Source: Saprospiraceae bacterium
GTDB taxonomy: Bacteria > Bacteroidota > Bacteroidia > Chitinophagales > Saprospiraceae
NCBI GenBank assembly: GCA_013214355.1
Contig: JABSSL010000041.1
Coordinates: 1 to 46,756, forward strand
Direction: 5' to 3'
DNA: 46,756 nucleotides
Shown: piece after piece, positions 8,671-16,090 of the stretch
Position numbering within the stretch: position 1 is the first letter of the stretch
Layout of the letters: each line of letters begins with the position of its first letter
The notes under the pieces: model-generated
What the model saw: only the letters and a program-made list of their open reading frames with translations
Database searches by the model: none
Told to the model about the DNA's origin: nothing
Made by a program: the position numbers and the translations under genes

Positions 8671-9882
8671 TCACCGACGTACCAAGCGCGCCATATAAAA
8701 GCCATCGTACCCTTCCTCAGGAGAAATACTACGTTCTTCTTCTAAAACAAAATCATCGCCGTGTTGCTCCAAAAAGCGCTGGACTTGAGCCTGATTTTCA
8801 GAGGGTAGTACGCTACAAGTGGCATAGACCATCTTGCCCCCCTTCTTCAACATTTTACTATAATTGGAAATGATATTGGCTTGCTCTCCTCGAATCTTTT
8901 CTAGGAACTCAGCTTGTAATTTCCATTTCGCATCTGGATTCCGACGGAGCACGCCTAGCCCTGAGCAGGGTACATCTAGTAGCAATCGATCTGCTGATTC
9001 CTTTTGCCGCTTAATTACTTTCGTACTATCAATGGGTTTGGGCTGAATAATAAAAATACCATTACGTTTAGCCCTGCGTTTCAACTCTTTTAATTTCCAC
9101 GCCTCCGTGTCCATACCAATAATTTGGCCTTTGTTGGCCATTAAAACACCTAGATGAAGCGTCTTGCCCCCAGCCCCCGCACAAGCATCAATCACTCGCA
9201 TACCAGGTTGAACCTCCAGGAAGTGTGCAACCTGTTGGGAAGAGAAATCCTGAACCTCAAACCAGCCATTTTTAAAGGCATCGGTAGTAAAGAGATTCTT
9301 TCTTTTTTGAACGACGAAGGCTTCCTCAGAAATCGCTTCCAAGGCTACCCCTTCCGCCTGTAAACTATCAGCAAGTTGATTGGCGTTTACTTTCAGTAAA
9401 TTCGTTCTCAGCACCACTTTCGCGGGTCGGTTCAAGGCGGTCAAGATACCATCCCATTTATCCCCTAGCTGCTCTACCCCCATCTCGTCCATCCATTCTG
9501 GAATGGATTCCCGAATGGCTCGAATGGCTTGTAAGTCCGCATGCTGTTTTAGGATTTTACGACCGTCTATACGATCAAACTCCTTCCAATCTGGCAAATT
9601 TACGCCACGGATGGTTTTCCAGACGCCGAAAAGATGCCACCACTCCTGCGAATTACGCGGGCGTTTCCCCACAATGGCATATAGCAAGCGATACCAGCGG
9701 ACAATTTCATAAACGCTTTCTGCGATAAAAGCACGATCTCTCGATCCCCACTTCTTATTACTCTTTAGCGTTTTCTCTATAACTCGATCGGCATATTTGC
9801 CTTCCTCAAAGATTTGCTGAAGGGCCGCCACTACTGCCGAAACTAAATTCGGATATAATCTTTCTGCTCTTTTATTTTGCAC
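8671..9882 (-). CDS. RsmB/NOP2-family rRNA (cytosine-C5) methyltransferase
   Basis: This 403-residue SAM-dependent RNA m5C methyltransferase resembles Fmu/Sun (RsmB). Residues 10-150 are helical and NusB-like. The Rossmann domain starts near 225, with the SAM loop DACAGAGGKT (232-241) and acidic D258 at the end of the second strand. Both catalytic cysteines are present: C306 in LDVPCSGLG and C356 in YATCSVLPSENQ. In this family one Cys attacks C6 of cytosine and the other releases the product. The only sensible start is GTG at 9882, because an in-frame TAG lies a few codons upstream and the next Met is deep in the protein. The likely substrate is 16S rRNA, though the exact position cannot be fixed from sequence. 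Confidence 0.88.
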   Translation of the reverse strand: MQNKRAERLYPNLVSAVVAALQQIFEEGKYADRVIEKTLKSNKKWGSRDRAFIAESVYEIVRWYRLLYAIVGKRPRNSQEWWHLFGVWKTIRGVNLPDWKEFDRIDGRKILKQHADLQAIRAIRESIPEWMDEMGVEQLGDKWDGILTALNRPAKVVLRTNLLKVNANQLADSLQAEGVALEAISEEAFVVQKRKNLFTTDAFKNGWFEVQDFSSQQVAHFLEVQPGMRVIDACAGAGGKTLHLGVLMANKGQIIGMDTEAWKLKELKRRAKRNGIFIIQPKPIDSTKVIKRQKESADRLLLDVPCSGLGVLRRNPDAKWKLQAEFLEKIRGEQANIISNYSKMLKKGGKMVYATCSVLPSENQAQVQRFLEQHGDDFVLEEERSISPEEGYDGFYMARLVRR

Positions 9883-9945
9883 TGCACAAAGGTAAGCAAT
9901 GAGCTACAAATAAAATACCTAGCCGGAACACAGACAACTGCAACA

Positions 9946-11196
9946 CTAATATTTAAGGATGGAATGACTGAGGCGCTGCCGCTGGAGCTGTACAACCAGC
10001 TGATACTGTCCGGTAGGTAATCCGACTAAACTGATGGCTTCTCCTCTTCGCCAAGTGAAGGTTTGGATTAGCTGTCCTGACATGCTATACAAATAGACGT
10101 CCGTAGCGGGGAGATCCACTCCCTTTAGGCGAATCTCATCCACGGTCGGATTGGGCCAGACCTCTAGTTGATTGGGAGCAATGGGATTGAGTGTAGAGGT
10201 TAGGTTTTCATTTTTAAGCACTAATCCATCGGCTCCTACCACGTAGGCAATTTCCATGTCGATCAAAGCAATGGATTGTAAGGCAGTGGTTCCCACGTAA
10301 ATACTTGTCCAATCGGCTCCACCATTCGTCGTTCGATAGATCTGCCCATTTTCGCCCACTACATATCCCATGCGACTATCCACAAAGGCTGCATCATGAA
10401 CATAAGAAGGAGTGGCACTACTGATAATTTCACCATTGAAACGCCAACTATCCGTTCCATTTTGGGTATCAAAGTAAAAATCAGTTAATCTGATTAGTTT
10501 ATTCTTGGGCCCAGGTAAAAAATTCACCTGTTCATTGGTAAAGACTAACAAAGTATCAGCTTGTGGGTAGGCCGAGGCAGTCCAAGCATCCGAATTAGGA
10601 AGATCCATAGTGGAGATAGGCGCCCAGCTTACCCCTGCATCCACCGTTCTATAGCCATAAAAGGAATATTGTCCAACTCCCCCAATATTTCCGCTGGCTG
10701 TAGCGGTTTGCGCATCAGCAATATCTATAGCAGAAATCAACATCGTCCCTCCAAATATAGCTTCGGTAGGTGTCCAATTGGCTCCTTGATCATCACTCCA
10801 ATCAAAGGTGTCGTAGCCACAGCTCAAAATCCGAAGTCCCACCTTGGCCGTTTCAATCGCCTCATTGACTGGGAGCCAATCCAGGCCTCCGTTTGTGCTT
10901 AGGAAAGTAGCCGATTGCCCGGAAGTCTGACCACTGACGAGAAGTGTATCTCGGTTCCAAATTAGGACGGAAGAAAGATCTTCACTTATCGCATCGCCCA
11001 CGTTTTGCCAGTTTTGACCTGCATTTTCCGTCAACAAAATCGTCCCATTGTCCCCGACTACCGCTCCGTATTCATGATCTAAGAAATGTACGTCTCTAAG
11101 CATGGTATTGGTTCCAGTGCTCAATTCGATCCATTGCGCAAAAAGAGGAGATAGACTAAGGCAACAAATAAGGAGGGCCATAAGAGAGCGCATCAT
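9946..11196 (-). CDS. T9SS-sorted YCF48-like beta-propeller protein
   Basis: This is a secreted protein of about 416 residues. The signal peptide starts at the double Met (MMRSLMALLICCLSLSPLFAQ), so I place the start at 11196. The frame opens further upstream, to an ATG at 11286, but that would put 30 polar residues before the signal. The body has repeated units ending in G-x-x-G-x-I-x-x-T-x-x-G-G-x-x-W (for example VVGENGQIYRTTNGGADW), typical of YCF48/BNR-like propellers. The last 75 or so residues form a type A sorting domain (WPNPTVDEI, then LYSMSGQLIQ and LPTGQYQLVV) that targets the protein through T9SS to the cell surface or medium. The binding partner is unknown. Confidence 0.85.
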   Translation of the reverse strand: MMRSLMALLICCLSLSPLFAQWIELSTGTNTMLRDVHFLDHEYGAVVGDNGTILLTENAGQNWQNVGDAISEDLSSVLIWNRDTLLVSGQTSGQSATFLSTNGGLDWLPVNEAIETAKVGLRILSCGYDTFDWSDDQGANWTPTEAIFGGTMLISAIDIADAQTATASGNIGGVGQYSFYGYRTVDAGVSWAPISTMDLPNSDAWTASAYPQADTLLVFTNEQVNFLPGPKNKLIRLTDFYFDTQNGTDSWRFNGEIISSATPSYVHDAAFVDSRMGYVVGENGQIYRTTNGGADWTSIYVGTTALQSIALIDMEIAYVVGADGLVLKNENLTSTLNPIAPNQLEVWPNPTVDEIRLKGVDLPATDVYLYSMSGQLIQTFTWRRGEAISLVGLPTGQYQLVVQLQRQRLSHSILKY

Positions 11197-11353
11197 AAAA
11201 GCCTGTCGGTGTAGGCTGTATGACTTAGGATGACCGTTGAACGAATCCCCTGGGTAATTATGAAGTGAAAACGTTCTCATAGACATTGGCTTTCATTCAA
11301 AGAATATGGCATGGGGAATATTACCAGGGTGAGCTTCTTACAATTTAGGGATT

Positions 11354-12610
11354 TTATTTCAACTCCACAAGTAAGACTCTTGCGTCTCGGACATCTAGGT
11401 CCTTGGTCAAACCTTCTTCTAAAAATTGCCGTAGTTGATCTAGCACATTGTCTCTACTGGCTCTAGGGTAGAAAGGATAGACAACAAAAGCAGCCTCATC
11501 TAAGCTACTTTCGTAACAAGGAAGCCAGAGGTAATCGCTATCAGGGAATCCAGCAGCTTTTAGTTCTTGCACACGTGCTTGGGCAGCAGATTCCTGCCGA
11601 ACGATTTGATCACGAACAATGTATTTGGGACCAAAGATCGTTGTATTTGAACAATCTTGTTTGTCGCTCACAATTGATTCAATGGGCTTACCGCTTAGGT
11701 TTGCGCGCAGTGTATCCAGAAAAGCAAAAGGGTCTCGCGTGCTGGGTATTGTGGTGACTTCTTCGATCTCCTGCGGCTCATTATCAGGAGTTCTCTCTCT
11801 GACGTACATGGCACCGTAGATGGCCAAGAATCCGGCCAGCGCCAAACCAAAGTGATATACAGTAGATCGCATCTGAGAAGTAGTCCCAATCAAGGTCCAG
11901 ATTTTCCAATTACTCCCTTTCTGAACCTGTTTGCGGATACTTTCTCCCTTTTCATAGTAGGTAAGGAAATCTCGTTTGGGAAAGGAAAACAAGTAACGGG
12001 GCTTAAGTTCTAATTTAACCCGACCATTCTTTTGGACTAATAATAAGCCGAGTCGCTTTTTGCGACACGATTGCTTCAAAGCTTTGTATTGTTTCGCATT
12101 CACACTATCTGAACCAATAGCTACCCAAGGTTCATTAGCTGGGTATTGAAGTAATTGGTCAAACACTGCAATACGCTGATGAAAAGGGAGGTTAATGCCT
12201 TGTAGCATCTTTTGGATATAAGGGATCAAAAAGAAAAGAACCCCGTAGAGCATTAAAACGTACAGCGGTTCCATGTAGGCTCGGAGGCCTTGATCCCAGA
12301 GAATATAAGCGCCTAAAAAAACCACCAGCACGGTCAGCCACGTACTATCGCGTTTCACCTTGGTATCATCCAACTGCTTAACCAAAGCGGAAAGCGTCTT
12401 AGCGGACTTCGCTTCCATGGAGGCTACTCCCACCCCACCTAACCATTTACGCCAGGCGATCAGCCCATCTGCCCGCTTCTTCTGCTGCGTACGCACCTCC
12501 GCTTGAGCAAAGACCTTACCATTTGCACTGCTAGCCTTATAGTAACGCTTCAAGTATTTGATAGCCTTGTCTTGGATATACTTTTCGCTCAGCGTGTTAG
12601 ATGATGACAT
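11354..12610 (-). CDS. Membrane protein with nuclease-like core and SPOR-like tail
   Basis: This 418-residue protein does not match a family I can name. Residues 1-80 look like the start of a PD-(D/E)xK nuclease fold: a helix with E9, then AD48GLIAW, then strand VASMEAKS with E66-x-K68. Two membrane helices (about 91-107 and 113-130) follow. The stretch after them (about 140-205) has a W-x-A-I strand, a helix with LKQSCRKK and the strand LGLLLV, as nuclease cores do. A third membrane helix lies near 255-272. The last 85 residues have a beta-alpha-beta-beta-alpha-beta pattern like a SPOR domain, ending in ARVLLVEL. The ATG at 12610 has GGGGA just upstream. Whether the nuclease-like part is catalytic is unknown. 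Confidence 0.6.
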   Translation of the reverse strand: MSSSNTLSEKYIQDKAIKYLKRYYKASSANGKVFAQAEVRTQQKKRADGLIAWRKWLGGVGVASMEAKSAKTLSALVKQLDDTKVKRDSTWLTVLVVFLGAYILWDQGLRAYMEPLYVLMLYGVLFFLIPYIQKMLQGINLPFHQRIAVFDQLLQYPANEPWVAIGSDSVNAKQYKALKQSCRKKRLGLLLVQKNGRVKLELKPRYLFSFPKRDFLTYYEKGESIRKQVQKGSNWKIWTLIGTTSQMRSTVYHFGLALAGFLAIYGAMYVRERTPDNEPQEIEEVTTIPSTRDPFAFLDTLRANLSGKPIESIVSDKQDCSNTTIFGPKYIVRDQIVRQESAAQARVQELKAAGFPDSDYLWLPCYESSLDEAAFVVYPFYPRASRDNVLDQLRQFLEEGLTKDLDVRDARVLLVELK

Positions 12611-13037
12611 AGATCCCCGAAATATTGAGGGCAGCTAAGGTATTACAATTATTTCTTCTTTGTTGCATTTTATAGCTCCACTAATGCTTCTTCAGAAAAC
12701 TTAAAAATTAAAACCCCGGCTTTCTGTAGAGAGCCAGGATTTTGGGAATAGAGTAAAGCCATTTAAGTTGAGTTCCTTAATCTTTCAACTTCCCATTAGG
12801 CGACAGGATTGAACGAGAGAGCGCATTCGGGAAGCGTTTTTTTGGGGTTAAACGGATTATATGCTGCGGAAAGCATGGCTAAATGCTGTCTACTATGTAC
12901 TGCTTTTTTCCTGCCGTTTTTATGGACTAGCATCTTACTAATTCCGCATTCCATCTGAAAATCGACACGAATATCAAGGCTTAAATTCGGTCAAGCAAAC
13001 ACAATTTTGTATTTTTTCCCGTAATAATTACGTTAAA
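12611..13037. other. Divergent intergenic region
   Basis: This 427-bp AT-rich spacer separates two divergent genes and holds no ORF worth calling. One imperfect hairpin, GGCTTTCT-GTA-GAGAGCC (12718-12735), is visible. I could not find a clean TTTG/TAnnTTTG promoter pair for either gene. Confidence 0.5.
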
Positions 13038-14447
13038 ATGAAGAATAGCCAGCTGATTCAATTGCTACAGCAGCTCAATGCAAAAGAGATAGCCGATTTC
13101 TCCTTATACCTGAAAGCCCAGCGTCCTCGGTCTCTTCTATTGAGACAAACCTTTAACTATCTGCGAAAACTGTATCCCGATTTCTCCTCGTCCAAACATT
13201 TGGACATGGAATTTGCCAAAATCAAACTCTTACCTCCAGAAGCTCCCCGGAAGCGCCTTCTGAATCTCTTGGCAGAACTGCATCAACTGTTAAAAGACTT
13301 TTTGGTGTGGCAACAGGTAAAGCAAAACGAATTCGCTTATGACTTTGCCTTGTTAGAACAATACAAAAGTCGAAAAATGGATAAGGCATTCTTTCAGTTT
13401 GCAGACCGCCTGATTCAGAAATACGAAGGACAACAACAAAGAAGTATCTGGTCCTACCTACAACTCATGCTGCTATATCGCAACAAATTTTTTCACCCTA
13501 ATTCCCCTAAACTCAATCCCGAAGATCCCTTGCCACAGAAGAGCCTAGCCCTCCTGAATCAATTCTATCAAGGAGCTCGTATTCGCCTGGCCACCGAGTT
13601 ACTGAATCGAGAAAAAATCCTCCATAGCCCTGCCATTCCAACTACCTTTGATGCCCCTAGGGCCTCGCTCCCTCCAGATGAAAGTCCTTTGATTCAATTG
13701 TATACCCAAGTGTATCAGCTAGAAAAGGAACAGAACGAGGAAATCTTCTTTGCACTAAAGGCCCGTTTCTTTTCGCTGGTGGCTAAACAGGAATTAAGCA
13801 TTGATGATCAGTATTTTGTATTTCTTCATCTAATCAATTTTGCCTCCGCTCAAATTAAATTGGGCAAGCAGCGCTTCTTAGAAGAAGCCTTTTCCATATA
13901 CCATTTTGGATTACAGTATCCCATCTTGGAACAAGGGCAATACTTCACCCCGACTAACTTTAGTAACATAGTAAACCTGGCTTGTAGACTGAAGCAATTT
14001 GAGTGGACACGCTACTTCATACATGCTTATCAAAAGCACTTGCCTTTAGACGTTCAAGAAAGTGCCGCTAGGATATCTTTTGCCATGATCCACTTTGAAG
14101 AAGGTAATTTTGAACAGACCTTAGAAGAACTACAAGATATTTCTTATGCCAATGCATTCTATGACCTCAGGGCTAGGGCACTGCGCTTGCGTTGCTTTGT
14201 AGAGTTAGGGGAGTCAGCCGCCCTAATCCTGCATTATTGTCGATCCTTTGAACAGTTTATTCGCCGAAACAAAAAGATTACGGGCAATAATGCTGAAGCT
14301 ACAGCCAACTTCATCCAGTTGATCAGAGAACTCGCTCGGCAGCGCTCCAGCAAATCTCAGTTAGAGGAAATACTAGCCGCTAAACAACCCATCTTCTTTA
14401 AGAGCTGGCTCTCCGAAAAGATCCGTACTTATAAGCGAATTGTCTAA
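13038..14447 (+). CDS. Helical protein of unknown function
   Basis: This 469-residue protein is predicted to be almost entirely alpha-helical, with no signal peptide or membrane segment, so it is probably cytoplasmic. It opens with a leucine-rich helix pair (LIQLLQQLNAKEIADFSLYLKAQ) followed by LRKLYPDF. The middle and C-terminal parts have helix pairs like those of TPR or other superhelical repeat proteins (FEEGNFEQTLEELQDISYANAFYDLRARALRLRCFVELGE). Proteins with a similar opening recur in Bacteroidota, but I know of no assigned function. The ATG at 13038 directly follows AT-rich DNA. No operon partner is near: about 430 bp of spacer lies before it and a 1.1-kb gene-poor stretch after it. 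Confidence 0.75.
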   Translation: MKNSQLIQLLQQLNAKEIADFSLYLKAQRPRSLLLRQTFNYLRKLYPDFSSSKHLDMEFAKIKLLPPEAPRKRLLNLLAELHQLLKDFLVWQQVKQNEFAYDFALLEQYKSRKMDKAFFQFADRLIQKYEGQQQRSIWSYLQLMLLYRNKFFHPNSPKLNPEDPLPQKSLALLNQFYQGARIRLATELLNREKILHSPAIPTTFDAPRASLPPDESPLIQLYTQVYQLEKEQNEEIFFALKARFFSLVAKQELSIDDQYFVFLHLINFASAQIKLGKQRFLEEAFSIYHFGLQYPILEQGQYFTPTNFSNIVNLACRLKQFEWTRYFIHAYQKHLPLDVQESAARISFAMIHFEEGNFEQTLEELQDISYANAFYDLRARALRLRCFVELGESAALILHYCRSFEQFIRRNKKITGNNAEATANFIQLIRELARQRSSKSQLEEILAAKQPIFFKSWLSEKIRTYKRIV

Positions 14448-14718
14448 CAGCCAGTAGTGTTTGTAGGTAGATTCATCAGACGCGCAGACGGAATTACAGT
14501 CCCATCTATGCAGAACCTTCCTTAGTCCATGATGATGTCTTCCGTACCCTTAGAAGTACATGTTTTGGGGTTTTTAAATTTCCAATTTTCCTTTAAAATT
14601 AATGTTAATATGGGTCAGAGAATTTAGAGAGAACGTGAAAAATGGGGTTTATATTCACTCTTTTAGGCGCGTATAGTAGATGAACCATGACATCAATTAG
14701 CAGCCAATCTTCAGATTC

Positions 14719-14853
14719 ATGAAGTTGTTGCTCGGTCGAAATCCGCTCATCATCGACAGTGAAGGCAGCATTTTAGGCATTCAGATAGACCGTGAGGACT
14801 ACCATTCGGTCCATCGAATAATCGCTACCCTTCATGCAAGTAGTATCTCCTAA
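14719..14853 (+). pseudogene. Small ORF or remnant, possibly antitoxin-like
   Basis: An ATG-initiated 44-codon frame contains NPLIIDSEGSILGIQIDRED followed by a helix (YHSVHRIIATLHAS). The arrangement of a strand with D-x-x-G, a second strand and then D-x-x-x-Y plus a helix resembles small Phd/RelB-type antitoxins, but it is too short for a firm call. It ends at TAA, and further stops follow in frame before the next coding-like stretch. It may be a relic or a genuine small protein. Confidence 0.3.
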
Positions 14854-14922
14854 GTGCCAGACACCTAGTAGACCAATAAGCTGTGTAAGGATGTAAAATT
14901 TAGAAGGCTTGTGTATTTATAA

Positions 14923-15048
14923 TGGAAAGATCTTCCTTTAGATACACGAGAATGGGCTGGAGCCGCCAACAAAGAATGGTTTTTGAATGTGTCATTATCA
15001 GAGATTTTAGGGGTGAGGCCAAAGCTAGAATTGATTAATTGCCTTTAG
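14923..15048 (+). pseudogene. Coding-like fragment of unknown origin
   Basis: After an in-frame TAA, 41 codons without a start encode a protein-like sequence containing PLDTREWAGAANKEWFLNV and ending LEVIN-like in LELINCL before TAG. It is in the same frame as the fragment at 14719 and is separated from it by three stops in between. A second overlapping frame is also open here, so the coding call is weak. I recognise no family. Confidence 0.22.
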
Positions 15049-15523
15049 ATTCACAATACAAAAGGCTAATAATCAAAGTACTGTTTTGTCATCACCTTGT
15101 GCGCGAGTTTAGTAAGATTGTCAATTGGATAACTTAAGGGGGCTCAAAAAAGTTCCCTTCGGAAGAGGGCATATTCACAAAAATGCATATATTTATAGCA
15201 AGATATTATATATTCAAAAATATTCGATCTGAATCCATTCAGTACTTTACCCAAACAATATCTCCAGGAAATTTGATCTTTTTTGCACCAAAGTGCTCCC
15301 CAGATAGTCAGATCATTGGATAGGTGCATCTCCCTGGATCAGTCATGATTTTCTAGATATTACTCGAATTGAAACGGTAAAAGGTAACTACAACTCAATG
15401 CTTTAGGTATTTCATCGTTGCACGGTTTGTATGCTGGTGCTTGCTACGATCTATTGATCGCAGAGCAGGCCCCATTACTGCAAGCGCTGTTGTTACATCA
15501 TGCAATTTTGAAAATATTTTACC

Positions 15524-16036
15524 ATGAGATATACATTCCGAATGACAAGCTTAGTCTTTCTTCTGCTGGGGTTTAGTTATACCCTATGCGTAGGACAAAG
15601 CATAATTGCTGCGGACGGAGGAGCAGGAGGTAACGACAAGATCCGAATCGAATGGACCTTGGGAGAATTCGCTATTGCTACCCTCAGCACTCCTTCGGGC
15701 CTGTTGACCCAAGGTTTTCATCAACCCAGATTACAGATTACAGCAGTCCCGCCCCCTCTTGGCAACACGAGTGCCATTTCACAGAACGAACTAAAGATTA
15801 GCCTGGCACCAAATCCTGTCAAGCAGCTTTTGAATGTTCAAATACTAAGTGAAGAAAACACAGACCTGGATTTACGACTACTAGATGTAAATGGCCGAGT
15901 GATCCTACAAAGGAAAACGGCAAGGCCTAACCACCTAGAATTGGATTTCACCCAATATCCGAATGGCCTCTATTTCTTGCAGTTTCATCCGAAAGATGGC
16001 TCCACCATAGAGACCTATAAAATCACTAAACAGTAA
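15524..16036 (+). CDS. Small T9SS-sorted secreted protein
   Basis: This 170-residue protein has a signal peptide (residues 1-24, ending LCVGQ). A short N-terminal module follows, IRIEWTLGEFAIATL then GLLTQGFHQP, of the kind found in front of T9SS sorting domains in many Bacteroidota. A type A sorting domain follows (LAPNPVKQLLNVQI, LRLLDVNGRVILQ, YPNGLYFLQF), so it should be carried across the outer membrane. There is little room for any other activity. It is probably a small surface or structural component, and it is the first gene of a co-directional trio, 54 bp before the tail-fibre-like gene. Confidence 0.85.
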   Translation: MRYTFRMTSLVFLLLGFSYTLCVGQSIIAADGGAGGNDKIRIEWTLGEFAIATLSTPSGLLTQGFHQPRLQITAVPPPLGNTSAISQNELKISLAPNPVKQLLNVQILSEENTDLDLRLLDVNGRVILQRKTARPNHLELDFTQYPNGLYFLQFHPKDGSTIETYKITKQ

Positions 16037-16090
16037 ACCACAAAACCAAACCGCTTAACAGGTCAAGCCCTGTAGCAAAATATCCCAATC

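Larger units (their letters stand above)
14448..15523. other. Gene-poor AT-rich region with coding-like remnants
   Basis: These 1076 bp lie between the helical protein gene and the surface trio and contain no full-length gene. Two short same-frame stretches (14719-14853 and 14923-15048) read like protein but are broken by stops; they are listed separately. The remainder (15049-15523) is AT-rich, and I see nothing else in it. The region looks like decayed DNA, with the trio's promoter at its right end. Confidence 0.5.

Noticed and set aside
15144-15329. 61-codon ORF on the minus strand in the gene-poor region
   Set aside because: AT-rich sequence with no recognisable domain, no ribosome binding site and unusual residue composition.
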